The notes beneath the pieces were generated by a model that saw only the letters and a program-made list of their open reading frames with translations, ran no database searches and was not told the DNA's origin. Positions 9,408 to 17,773 of a stretch of DNA of 64,000 nucleotides are shown piece by piece. Both the position numbers and the translations under genes were made by a program. Source of the stretch: CAVXHV01 sp963761445 (GTDB lineage Bacteria > Planctomycetota > Planctomycetia > Isosphaerales > Isosphaeraceae); the NCBI GenBank assembly GCA_963761445.1, contig CAVXHV010000005.1, positions 5,518,001 to 5,582,000 of the forward strand, given 5' to 3'. Every line of letters starts with the position of its first letter. Within the stretch, counting starts at the first letter, position 1.

Positions 9408-9773
9408 ATGGCAAGAAAGGCACCTCCGGAGTCACGCGATCCGACTGAGCTGCTGCCGCTGACGCCGGCTGTCTTTCACATCCTGCTGGCCTTGAGCGGT
9501 GGCGAGCGCCACGGCTACGGGATCATGCAAGACGTTGGCGCGCTCTCGGGCGGTCAGTTGCAGCTCGGACCGGGCACATTGTATCGCTCGATTCAGCGAA
9601 TGCTGATCGACGGCCTGATCGAGGAGACGACGGAAGCCGAGCCCAGCGGGCAAGACGACGAGCGCAGACGCAATTACAGGCTGTCGGAGTTTGGACAAAA
9701 AGTCGTTCGTGCCGAGGTCTCGAGGCTCAAGCGACTGGTCGACGAAGCACGCCGCCGAGGCTTGCTGAGCTAA
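9408..9773 (+). CDS. PadR-family transcriptional regulator
   Basis: A 121-residue winged-helix regulator with the PadR signature LALSGGERHGYGIMQDV, the recognition part GTLYRSIQRMLIDGLIEE, then RRNYRLSEFGQKVV and a C-terminal basic helix used for dimerisation. It starts the operon padR-VOC-DUF1579; the next gene begins 16 bases after its stop. A strong promoter and a tandem palindrome directly upstream suggest self-repression. The inducing ligand is unknown, but the partner VOC protein suggests a small toxic compound. Confidence 0.92.
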   Translation: MARKAPPESRDPTELLPLTPAVFHILLALSGGERHGYGIMQDVGALSGGQLQLGPGTLYRSIQRMLIDGLIEETTEAEPSGQDDERRRNYRLSEFGQKVVRAEVSRLKRLVDEARRRGLLS

Positions 9774-9789
9774 CCGCGGAGAAATCGCC

Positions 9790-10281
9790 ATGACGTCCGG
9801 GCACACGAAGGCTCTCGAAGACTTCCACACGATCACACCCCACTTGACCGTCCGCGGCGTTAACGACGCGGTGAAGTTTTACGAAAAGGCGTTCGGGGCG
9901 TCCGAGCTCTATCGCAACGTCGCGCCCGACGGCAAATCGGTCATGCACGTCGAGCTGCTGCTCGGCGATTCGCGGTTTTTCCTCCACGACGAGTTCCCCG
10001 ACCACGGGCAGGTTTCTCCCCTGGGCGTTGCCTGCACGGGCGTGGTGCTTCACCTCTACGTCGATGACGTCGATGACCTCTATCAAAAGGCCGTCGAGGC
10101 CGGCGTCACGGTTCTCATGCCTCTGCAAGACTGTTTCTGGGGAGATCGCTACGCCATCGTCGTCGATCCCTTCGGCCATCGCTGGTCCATGGCCACTCGA
10201 ATCGAAGACCTCTCGCCGCGCCAGCTCAACGAGCGGGCCGCCGAGTGGAGCAGCCAGCATCGCGCCTCTGACAAACAGTGA
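9790..10281 (+). CDS. VOC (glyoxalase/bleomycin resistance) family protein
   Basis: A 163-residue protein of the PhnB-like branch of the vicinal oxygen chelate superfamily: TPHLTVRGVNDAVKFYEKAF, SVMHVELLLGDSRFFLHDE, LHLYVDDVDDLYQKAVEAG and DRYAIVVDPFGHRWSMAT show the paired beta-alpha-beta-beta-beta units. Metal or drug binding is possible through the His and Glu residues. It is the second gene of the PadR operon, so its expression is probably controlled by PadR. The substrate is unknown. Confidence 0.9.
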   Translation: MTSGHTKALEDFHTITPHLTVRGVNDAVKFYEKAFGASELYRNVAPDGKSVMHVELLLGDSRFFLHDEFPDHGQVSPLGVACTGVVLHLYVDDVDDLYQKAVEAGVTVLMPLQDCFWGDRYAIVVDPFGHRWSMATRIEDLSPRQLNERAAEWSSQHRASDKQ

Positions 10282-10308
10282 GCTTCAACCAACGAAAGGA
10301 CCCCATCG

Positions 10309-10884
10309 ATGCGTTCGCGTACGTGGATTTTTGCGTGGATCACCGCGGCTCTGCTGTTCTTGCCGGGCGGCGGGCTCGCCCAGGAAGATAAGGGGCAGAA
10401 AGAAGCCCCCAAGCCCGACTTGCCGGGGCCCGTACACAAGCGGCTCGGCGAGCTGGCAGGCACCTGGGATGTGTCAACGCGGTACATCATTGGCGACAAG
10501 GAGCGCGAGGGTAAGGCGACCTGCGAGGCGAAGCTGATCCTCGGCGGCCGGTTCCTTCAGCAAGACTACGACAGTCGATTCCAGGGCCAGCCGTTCCACG
10601 TCTTGCAGCTTCTGGGCTACGACAACGCGCGCAAGAAGTCGATCGAGATCATGCTCGACAACCGCGGCACCGGTCTCCTGCACAATGAGGGGACGGTTTC
10701 CGACGACGGCAAGGTATTCAGCAACGTGGGCGAGTCAATCGATCCCACGACAGAAAAGCCGTTCAAGCTGCACACCGTGACCACGATCATCGACAACGAC
10801 AACTTCACGCTGGAGTGGTTCAGAGTCGATGAGGCAGGCAAGGAAACCAAAGTCGTCACCCTGACGCACAAGCGAAGGAAATAA
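10309..10884 (+). CDS. Exported DUF1579 family protein
   Basis: A 191-residue protein with a signal peptide (MRSRTWIFAWITAALLFLPG, cleavage likely after GLAQ) and a DUF1579 domain: HKRLGELAGTWDVSTRYI, CEAKLILGGRFLQQDYDS and LLGYDNARKKS. The family has a lipocalin-like barrel and no assigned activity. Third gene of the PadR operon, 27 bases after the VOC gene. The combination of cytoplasmic VOC and periplasmic DUF1579 under one regulator is common in planctomycetes. Confidence 0.88.
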   Translation: MRSRTWIFAWITAALLFLPGGGLAQEDKGQKEAPKPDLPGPVHKRLGELAGTWDVSTRYIIGDKEREGKATCEAKLILGGRFLQQDYDSRFQGQPFHVLQLLGYDNARKKSIEIMLDNRGTGLLHNEGTVSDDGKVFSNVGESIDPTTEKPFKLHTVTTIIDNDNFTLEWFRVDEAGKETKVVTLTHKRRK

Positions 10885-10971
10885 GTTCAACGTGCGGCTG
10901 AGCTCGAGCGAGAGGTCGACCCGGCACCGGCGGCGTGCTGCTCTTGCCGCTGCAAGGCGATCACGAGCCTG

Positions 10972-11790
10972 TCACCCAGCGGCGGGCAAATGCGCAAGGA
11001 ATCCCAGCGCCCGGAACGGCCAGACGAACCGCTTCGGGACCGAGAGTCGCCGGCGGGGGTGATCGAGCAATCTCACAATACGGCGGGCGACCACCTCGAC
11101 ACTCACGCTCATCCATGGGACCGCATTGTCCAGGATCGGGTGGGTTCGCCCACCGTCCGCTACCCTCGACTCGACCGCGGCCATGAACTCGGTCGTGATC
11201 GGGCCCGGCTCGACCAGACAGACCTTCACGCCACGCGGCGCGAGCTCACGCCGTAATGCGTCATTCCAGTAGGCGAGGCCCGCTTTGGTTGCACCGTAGG
11301 CGCCCAGCGCCGAGTTCGCGACGCACGTGATGGCCGAGCCGATGTTGATGATCATACCCTTGCGTTCGACGAGCGAGGGTAGGCACAACCGCGTGAGTAA
11401 AAGGGGAGCCGACAAATTGACCGCGAGTTGCGTGGCGATCTGGTCGAGCTCGGCGTCTTCGAACAGCGTCGGCAGGCCGAGCCCGGCGTTGTTGATGAGA
11501 ACGTCAAGCCCTCCGAATCGGCGGATTGCCTCGTCCATGAGTCGCGCGGGAAACGCGGGATCGGCGAGGTCGCCGGCAACCGTCAGGATCTCGAGCCCGG
11601 GTTCGGCTGTTCTCAGCTCACGGGAAAGCTCGTCCAACCGGTCGCCGCGGCGCGCGGTCAAGACGAGAGCGCCCGCCTTCTTCTGCCGCACCAGCTCCCG
11701 CGCCAGCGCCGAACCGAGGCCGGCCGACGCGCCGGTGATCAATACCACGCCGCGCGGCCGGCCTGTTTGTGCGCCGCCATCGATCGCCAT
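10972..11790 (-). CDS. Short-chain dehydrogenase/reductase
   Basis: A 272-residue classical SDR with the cofactor motif VVLITGASAGLGSALA, the NNAG motif (LINNAGLGLPTLF), the catalytic Ser in INIGSAITCV and the YxxxK pair in YGATKAGLAYW. The ATG at 11790 is used because a longer open frame begins inside the upstream gene. It starts only four bases after the ubiX stop, so it is part of the ubiE-ubiX-SDR transcription unit. The substrate is not evident; an oxidoreductase of lipids or quinone-like compounds would suit the context but is inference. Confidence 0.9.
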   Translation of the reverse strand: MAIDGGAQTGRPRGVVLITGASAGLGSALARELVRQKKAGALVLTARRGDRLDELSRELRTAEPGLEILTVAGDLADPAFPARLMDEAIRRFGGLDVLINNAGLGLPTLFEDAELDQIATQLAVNLSAPLLLTRLCLPSLVERKGMIINIGSAITCVANSALGAYGATKAGLAYWNDALRRELAPRGVKVCLVEPGPITTEFMAAVESRVADGGRTHPILDNAVPWMSVSVEVVARRIVRLLDHPRRRLSVPKRFVWPFRALGFLAHLPAAG

Positions 11791-11794
11791 CGGC

Positions 11795-12511
11795 TCAGTC
11801 TCCGGCGAGCGGGTCTCGCTCGGTTTCTTCGATGTCGAACGCGGCATCCTCGAGGCTGGTCGTGGAATCGCGCTGGGTCTCTTCGAGCGGATCGGCGGCC
11901 GTTCGAACTCCCCACCGCGGCACGAGGGTGTTTTGAACTCCAATTTGATCGCAGATGCGGGCGACGACGAAATCGATCAAATCGCGAATTTGCCGGGGCC
12001 GGTGATACCAGCCCGGCATGGCCGGCAGAACGATGGCACCGGCGCGGGTGACTTTCACCATATTTTCCAGATGGATGAGGCTCAGCGGAGTCTCGCGCGG
12101 AACCAGGATCAGCTTGCGCCGCTCCTTGAGATGGACATCGGCGGCTCGGGTGATCAAATTCGACGTTGTTCCCGCGGCGATCGCGGCCAGAGTGCTCATG
12201 CTGCAAGGGATCACCACCATGCCGGCCGTTGGAAAAGATCCGCTGGCGATCGAGGAATTGAAATCCCGGTAATGGTGATAGACCAGGCGGCCCGGCGCAA
12301 CTCCCGCAAATCTGGGGTTGAACGCGTCCAGCGAAACATCCAGACCCAGCTCCTCGTGGAGCACCTGAACCGCGCTGTTGCTCACGGTGAGATGAATCGT
12401 TCGCTCAAATCGGCTAAGGACTTGAAGGAGCCGAACGGCGTACGGCGCGCCGCTGGCGCCGGTCATGGCGACAACCAGATCGAGAGGGCGCGGATGACCC
12501 GCGGAGTTCAT
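11795..12511 (-). CDS. ubiX: UbiX-like flavin prenyltransferase
   Basis: A 238-residue enzyme that makes prenylated FMN, the cofactor of UbiD-type decarboxylases. It shows the FMN-binding start VVAMTGASGAPYAVRLLQVL, the GSFPTAGMVVIPCSMSTLAA segment, and the dimethylallyl-phosphate site region around RKLILVPRETPLSLIHLENM. In the futalosine pathway a UbiX/UbiD-like pair (MqnM/MqnL) decarboxylates the prenylated naphthoate; no UbiD partner is in this window. It overlaps the ubiE stop by four bases (ATGA), indicating translational coupling. An acidic tail of about 30 residues (EETQRDSTTSLEDAAFDIEE) extends past the usual end. Confidence 0.93.
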   Translation of the reverse strand: MNSAGHPRPLDLVVAMTGASGAPYAVRLLQVLSRFERTIHLTVSNSAVQVLHEELGLDVSLDAFNPRFAGVAPGRLVYHHYRDFNSSIASGSFPTAGMVVIPCSMSTLAAIAAGTTSNLITRAADVHLKERRKLILVPRETPLSLIHLENMVKVTRAGAIVLPAMPGWYHRPRQIRDLIDFVVARICDQIGVQNTLVPRWGVRTAADPLEETQRDSTTSLEDAAFDIEETERDPLAGD

Positions 12512-13313
12512 CGCGTGGTGTCCTTGACTGGGGGTGTGGCTGCAAGAGCGGGCTTGGTCCCGACGTAGAGCGTGGCGATTCCTCCCGTGAGCGGATATTG
12601 CTCGAGCTCGGTCAATCCCCGCTGCGCCAGAAGGTCGAGCATCGCCTGGCCGTCCGGGAAAGCGAGCACGCTTTGCGGCAAGTAGGCGTAGGCGCGGTCC
12701 GCGTTCGGCGCGATCGCCTGTCCAATGCGTGGCAGCACATGCCGGAAGAACGCGAGATAGAGCCGGCCCAGCACGGCGCCGCGCGGCCTTGAAAACTCGA
12801 GGATGGCAACCTTGCCCCCCGGCCGGGCCACGCGGATGAGCTCGTCGACACCGCGGGCGGCGTCTCCCACATTGCGAAGACCGAACGCCACGCTCACAAT
12901 AGCGAACGTGTCGCTCGGCAAGGGCAGCCGCTGGGCGTCACTTTCGATCAGCGTGATCCGCGAGTTGGCACTGGCTTTCCGAACCTTCTCACGTCCCAGA
13001 ACCAGCATCTCACGGCAAAAGTCAGCGGCGATGATCCGCGAGCGCCCTCCCGCGGCCCGGTCGTAAGCCAGCGCCAGATCGGCCGTTCCGGTGCAACAAT
13101 CCAGGATCAGCCCGCCCGCCTCCGGCGCGGCCACTCGTGTCGTGAATCTTCGCCACGATCGATCGATGTTCAAGCTGAGTAAGTGGTTGAGGAAGTCGTA
13201 CCGTCTCGCGATCGAGGCGAACATCCGCCGCACGCGCGCACCGACTTGTCCAGTCGATCGCCGGCGTCACTCGGGCTTTCGCGCTCATTGTCAGTGGTCG
13301 TTGCTCCGGGCAT
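12508..13313 (-). CDS. ubiE: UbiE/MenG demethylmenaquinone methyltransferase (frameshifted at N-terminus)
   Basis: The last C-methylation of menaquinone. The body shows RYDFLNHLLSLNIDRSWRR, LDCCTGTADLALAY (SAM site), SVAFGLRNVGD and a PNADRAYAYLPQSV C-terminal motif, all typical of UbiE. The in-frame start (GTG near 13233) lies too late; the conserved DKSGARVRRMF requires one more base at CC 13241-13242. With that base restored the protein starts at the ATG at 13313 (MPGATTTDNERESPSDAGDR). It is first of three coupled genes with ubiX and the SDR. Confidence 0.9.
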
Positions 13314-13498
13314 GATCATCCATCCGGCCCCGACGCGAGGTAGCTCCCATGGGTCGGCGTTGACGCTCAACGGCTTTCTCGTGATTATTGTTGACCACCC
13401 GGCGCGTGACGACAAGTCGCGCGGCATGGATTTCCGACGCCAACACCATTTTGGGCCACCCCGTACTGCCGTTCCGTCGCGCAGCAAGGATGCATGAA

Positions 13499-15100
13499 AT
13501 GCCGCTCAGACGCGCGCTTTGGCTCTTGATTGTCGCTTCAGCCCTGCTGCGACTTTTCAGCGCGTGCTCGCTTGGACTGGGAAACGACGAGGCATACCAC
13601 TGGCTCTACGCCACACACCCCGCTCTTGGTTACTACGACCACCCGCCGATGATGGCCTGGATTGAGATGGTGGGACTGTCGCTCCCCGGGGTGGGAGCAT
13701 CCCCATGGGCGATTCGCATCGGTTTCATCGCGATGTTCGCCGGTTCAACCTACCTCCTCGCAAGGCTGACGGCGCGATTCTACGGTGACCGCGCCGGCTT
13801 CCTGGCCGCCCTCGCCTTGAACTTGACCGGCTATTACGGCCTGGCGGCTTCCATGTTCGCCCTCCCCGATGGCCCGCTGCTCTTCTTCTGGCTGCTGAGC
13901 CTGGACCGCATGGCCGTCGCGCTCGAACCCCTCTCCGGATGGGGCAGCCAGTCCCTTTCCCGCCCTTCAGAAGGGGGTGTCCCCGATCGCCTCGCCGTAC
14001 TCCCCTGGCTCTGGGTCGGCCTGGCCTGGGGCGGTGCAATGCTGAGCAAGTATCACGGGATTTTCCTCCCGATCGGCACCGCGCTTTACCTGTTGCTGCA
14101 CCGGCCGGCCCGACGGTGGCTCACTCGACCCGGCCCCTATGCGGCGGCACTCGCCGCACTCGCCGTCTTCAGCCCCGTGATCATCTGGAACGCCACGCAC
14201 GGCTGGGCGTCGTTTCTCTTTCAGGGTGGACGCGCCGTCGGAAGCACCACGCCGAACCCGGTGGGACTACTCCTGGCCCTGCTGGCCCAGGCAATGTATC
14301 TGTTCCCTTGGATCTGGTTGCCCCTGATCCTCGTGCTCGTGCTGGGCTGCCGGAATTGGCGCGAGGCAGGTGCTCACGAGCGGCTCTTCCTTGTCGTTTC
14401 GATAGCGCCACTCGGCGTATTCAGCCTGGTCGCCTGCTTTCGACCGGTCCTGCCGCATTGGGGCCTGATCGGACTGGTCTCTCTCTTCCCGCTGCTGGGG
14501 CGCAACTGGTCGATGAAGCTCGACGCTCGCCCCCGGCGGACCACGCGCTATCTTGCGATCTGCGCCGGGCTTTCGGTCGTGGTCCTGGCGTTCACGATCG
14601 CCGAGTACCGTTATGGAATGCTCCAGCGCGGTAGCGACGGACGCGGCGGCCTGATCGACGCTGCCCACGACCCGACGCTCGACCTCTATGGCTGGAACCA
14701 GGTCGCCGAAGAAATTCACAAGCGTGGCTTGCTCGAAAACCAGGGAACCTTTCTTTTCACCCGCTTCTGGTACCAAAGCGCCCAGCTCGCTCATGCGATC
14801 GGCCGTGAACATCCGGTGCTGTGCTATAACACCGACGACCCCCGCGGATTTGCATTCTGGAGCAAACCCGATGACTGGGTCGATCATGATGGAATCCTCG
14901 TCGTTGTCGGCGAGCACGAGGCGATGGCTCGTTACTACCGGCGCTGGTTCTCGCGCGTCGAGCCGGTCTCGGATTTCTGGGTCGAGCGATCGGGCAAACC
15001 CGTGCGGCGGATCGGCATCTACCATTGTTTCCGCCAGCGCGTCGCGTACCCGTTTAACCGGGACAGTGAAACCCGGCTGGCCCGCACCAGCGCGGAATAA
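13499..15100 (+). CDS. Membrane glycosyltransferase, GT39/ArnT-like
   Basis: A 533-residue polytopic membrane protein of the PMT_2/GT83-GT39 type, which transfers sugars from polyprenyl-phosphate donors on the outer face of the inner membrane. The catalytic acidic pair is in the first periplasmic loop (SLGLGNDEAYHWLYATHPAL), followed by YYDHPPMMAW, and the SKYHGIFLPIG helix is typical. About ten hydrophobic segments precede a soluble C-terminal part. The ATG at 13499 has AAGGA eight bases upstream and is preferred over an ATG nine bases earlier. The acceptor is unknown. Confidence 0.88.
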   Translation: MPLRRALWLLIVASALLRLFSACSLGLGNDEAYHWLYATHPALGYYDHPPMMAWIEMVGLSLPGVGASPWAIRIGFIAMFAGSTYLLARLTARFYGDRAGFLAALALNLTGYYGLAASMFALPDGPLLFFWLLSLDRMAVALEPLSGWGSQSLSRPSEGGVPDRLAVLPWLWVGLAWGGAMLSKYHGIFLPIGTALYLLLHRPARRWLTRPGPYAAALAALAVFSPVIIWNATHGWASFLFQGGRAVGSTTPNPVGLLLALLAQAMYLFPWIWLPLILVLVLGCRNWREAGAHERLFLVVSIAPLGVFSLVACFRPVLPHWGLIGLVSLFPLLGRNWSMKLDARPRRTTRYLAICAGLSVVVLAFTIAEYRYGMLQRGSDGRGGLIDAAHDPTLDLYGWNQVAEEIHKRGLLENQGTFLFTRFWYQSAQLAHAIGREHPVLCYNTDDPRGFAFWSKPDDWVDHDGILVVVGEHEAMARYYRRWFSRVEPVSDFWVERSGKPVRRIGIYHCFRQRVAYPFNRDSETRLARTSAE

Positions 15101-15292
15101 TCCGCACGAGCGGCAGGCGCGGCGCTGTTGCTGTTTCCTCGCGTGCATTTCGTCATCGACTCGGGCGCCAAATAGCCGATTCACGTCTCGTCGGCAATGC
15201 GGCTGACGCGGTCGAGCTGGGGCTCCAGATGCGTCGATCACGGAACGCGCCCACGAACGATCTGCACCTCTCATTCATCCAAGGACGGTGAG

Positions 15293-16234
15293 ATGCGAAA
15301 CGGTTTGAAAGCGCCGAGGCCGGCGCGAAAGGCACTCTTAGAGGCCCAGCAGCTCGAGCTGCGTCAGCTCATGACTGTCACATTCGAGAACACCATTTAC
15401 ACCGCGAGCGGCCAGGCGGGTCCGGCCACCATCACGCTCCAGTTGTCCGCAATCGTTGGCGGTCCCGAACAGGCGACAGTGCCTCAAGGTGCGGATGTGG
15501 CCTACCTTTCGACCGCCGGAGGGACGGCCGTCGCCGGAGTCGACTACACTCCCGTGAATGAGACCGTCACGATTCAGCCCGGACAGGCTACCCAGACCAT
15601 TCAAATTCCGGTCCTGCCGGCGCCGGCCTCCGATGGAACAAAGGTCCTGGACCTTGCCATTTCGTCGTCGCCGGGTGGGGCGCCGACATCGGAGGCATTC
15701 CTTATCATCACTCATAGCGCGGATACCACGCCTCCGATCATCGTCGCAAGCAAGGCGCTGACCAAAGGACCGAACATCACCGGATTCGTGCTCACCTTCA
15801 GCAAGGCCATGGCCCCCGGCCCCGTTCAGGATGTCAGCAATTACGCCGTCGTGAACCCGCACTCGAATCACCTCGTGAAAAGCAAACAATGGCTCACCAT
15901 CGCGACAGTGCCGCTAAGCTCGGCCGTGTATGACCCCACGACTCACTCCGTCACGCTCACGTTGGCCCATCGCCTGAAGAAATACCCGATCATCACGATC
16001 TCTGATAGCCAGCTCGAGCAGGGGATGAACGCCGTCGGCAGTAACGCACCGACAGCGAGCCAGCTCTTGCCGGCGATCTCGCCGATCACCGATTCCACCG
16101 GCAACCCCATCACGGGCTCTTCAGATCCCTCATCCGAGGGTCACTTCTTGGTCACCGTCGGCGTGGGAAAAGCCGGCAAGAGAATCGCCAAAGCGATCGA
16201 CGAGCCTTTAGACACCGTTCCTCCCGGCTACTGA
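15293..16234 (+). CDS. Surface protein with Calx-beta domain
   Basis: A 313-residue protein. Near the N-terminus it has LLEAQQLELRQLMTV, resembling the short LExRxLLS-type motif that opens many large secreted planctomycete proteins in place of a standard signal peptide. Residues of about 25-140 form a Calx-beta domain (VAYLSTAGGTAVAGVDYTP, then TVTIQPGQATQTIQIPVL), followed by an Ig-like segment (TGFVLTFSKAMAPGPVQDVS). The start at 15293 has AAGGACGG upstream. Calx-beta domains bind calcium and act in adhesion. It is single-domain and short compared with the giant adhesins of this phylum. Confidence 0.82.
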   Translation: MRNGLKAPRPARKALLEAQQLELRQLMTVTFENTIYTASGQAGPATITLQLSAIVGGPEQATVPQGADVAYLSTAGGTAVAGVDYTPVNETVTIQPGQATQTIQIPVLPAPASDGTKVLDLAISSSPGGAPTSEAFLIITHSADTTPPIIVASKALTKGPNITGFVLTFSKAMAPGPVQDVSNYAVVNPHSNHLVKSKQWLTIATVPLSSAVYDPTTHSVTLTLAHRLKKYPIITISDSQLEQGMNAVGSNAPTASQLLPAISPITDSTGNPITGSSDPSSEGHFLVTVGVGKAGKRIAKAIDEPLDTVPPGY

Positions 16235-16331
16235 TCCTGGATTGGTCGATCGGAAGCTCACGTCTCGACCCGAAGAAGCGACATTCGCCAACCCCGCCGG
16301 GTCGGGTCGGCAGAGCTTTGCGCGTCGGAAG

Positions 16332-16404
16332 CACCCCCACGGGGACTCGAACCCCGGTCCCTTGGCTGAGAACCAAGTATCCTAGGCCGCTAGACGATGG
16401 GGGC
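16332..16404 (-). tRNA. tRNA-Glu (anticodon CTC)
   Basis: The 73-base cloverleaf reads on the minus strand from GCCCCCATCGTCTAGCGG; the acceptor stem GCCCCCA pairs with TGGGGGT (G1-U72 wobble), the anticodon arm is CTTGG-TTCTCAG-CCAAG giving anticodon CTC, and the T arm contains GGTTCGAGTCC. No CCA is encoded. It marks the left edge of the repeat-rich accessory stretch. Confidence 0.95.
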
Positions 16405-16504
16405 GGCAAGTTCTCCATTATCATACCGACGCGCTCATTCCGGATCAACTTTCGGCCCGATCGCCGTATCTCGCCCACACGTCCCAGCGAAATGGTTCTT
16501 ACAG

Positions 16505-16566
16505 CCTGCGTCACCCGTTATTTGCGTCATCTCCTTGCCGCGCTTGGACTTAACGGGTGACGCAGG
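16505..16566. repeat. 16-bp perfect inverted repeat with 30-base spacer
   Basis: CCTGCGTCACCCGTTA at 16505-16520 is the exact reverse complement of 16551-16566. The inner spacer is 30 bases and contains a further GCGTCA. A shortened copy of the outer arm (GGTGACGCAGGAAT) recurs at about 16622-16635. It could be a remnant of a miniature element or a strong hairpin; no T-run follows, so it is not a simple terminator. Confidence 0.75.
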
Positions 16567-17773
16567 AATATCCGGAACCCCCAGGGAATGAGCACAACAC
16601 AATGTCTCCAATCGAGTTATGCGGTGACGCAGGAATGACGGATACTCCTCAAAGCAAGCTATGATTTCCAGCCGCCTGATTCTGCTTGGTGCGTTCGTTC
16701 GAGTTTGACGCAGCACCCCTGGTCGCAATTCCCAGGTGCCCCGAAGCGGAAATGGGCAAGAGTCGGCTCGACCACGAGATCAGAACCCACTCGACCACCG
16801 ATCACTCCTCGACCCGCAGCGAGGAGCCGCCGTTACGAGCCAATCAGCGCGCGAAAGAACGTTCCGGGAAATAGGCCGATTTTCGTCACCCTTTTGTGCC
16901 ATATTCCCGCCATTTCTTCTCCTAAATGACAATTGGGCCACGCTTTACGGCGTGTCGAGGGCGTGACGAGAACTGGCTAAGGGGTGACGAGGGGGTGACG
17001 AGAATGGACGAGGGGGTGACGAGAATGGACGAGGGGGTGACGAGAATGGACGAGGGCGTGACGAGAATCCCGCAAAAACGACACGGTCAGAGGTCGAAAG
17101 ACCTCGACAAGCCGCCCTTCCGATCCAGGCGCGCGAAGCTCCCGCTGAGCCGATTTCGCCTCGGGAGTGCGAAGCGAAGCGCGTGCGGAGCCGTCACAAG
17201 AAGGGGCCACAACTCCTTCTGAGCAGTCATACTCGAGATAGTGAACAGCCAGCGCTTTCCGCATAGCCACTTTTCGCCCGCTATTTGCCACGATTTTTTC
17301 GACCCTTCGGAAAATGCCAAGCGAAGTCCCGATCCCTTTATCGCAATTTGACATGCGAATCGACGTGCACCCCCTTGGACGACCCGTCACGAACTCGAAA
17401 AGTGGCAAAAAGTGGCAGCTCTGCACCCGTGTTTTTAGCATCTGTGCACCAGTGTAAATTGGCCGCTCGGTGAAGCCGCTTTCAGTGCGTTTCGGCGCCT
17501 CGCCTGAGGGAGAGGTCCGTGCCTGCATCAACATGATCTGCAAAAACTGTGGTTCAGTTGCCAGAAGAAAAAAGAATTCTTCCATTCCGAGTGCGGGTAT
17601 CGCGGCGTACCCACGCCCAACCGCCGCGCCAAACTCCCCTTGAGCGGCTCGTCTCCCTCCACACGGCCGAACCCCCAGCCGAGGCAACACCCCTGGTCTC
17701 CGCGCTCCGCGCATGGGAACACGCAGGCGCGACATTCGCCAACGCTCAGTTCGAGCCGACGGCGAGAATGAGA
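16567..17773. other. Gene-free, repeat-bearing stretch
   Basis: About 1.2 kb without a convincing gene. A 266-codon open frame on the minus strand (16977-17777) has no recognisable domain and its end consists of the 21-bp repeats, so it is treated as chance. Besides the tandem repeat below, the segment around 17395-17460 repeats short words (AGTGGCAAAAAGTGGCA). It probably represents decayed accessory DNA downstream of the ATPase/nuclease pair. Confidence 0.55.
16986..17069. repeat. Four tandem 21-bp repeats
   Basis: The unit GACGAGGGGGTGACGAGAAT plus G occurs four times head to tail (16986, 17007, 17028, 17049); the fourth has one substitution (GGGGG to GGGCG). A degenerate fifth copy precedes them at about 16963-16978. 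The unit is a multiple of three, so it would translate to a heptad MDEGVTR repeat, but no gene encloses it. There are no spacers, so it is a minisatellite and not a CRISPR. Confidence 0.85.

Noticed and set aside
16332..16404. tRNA-Glu as the attachment site of an integrated island
   Set aside because: The accessory DNA lies on the 5' side of the tRNA, no integrase is present and no repeat of the tRNA 3' end was found on the far side.
16986..17069. CRISPR array
   Set aside because: The repeats are contiguous with no spacers, and no cas gene is present in the window.
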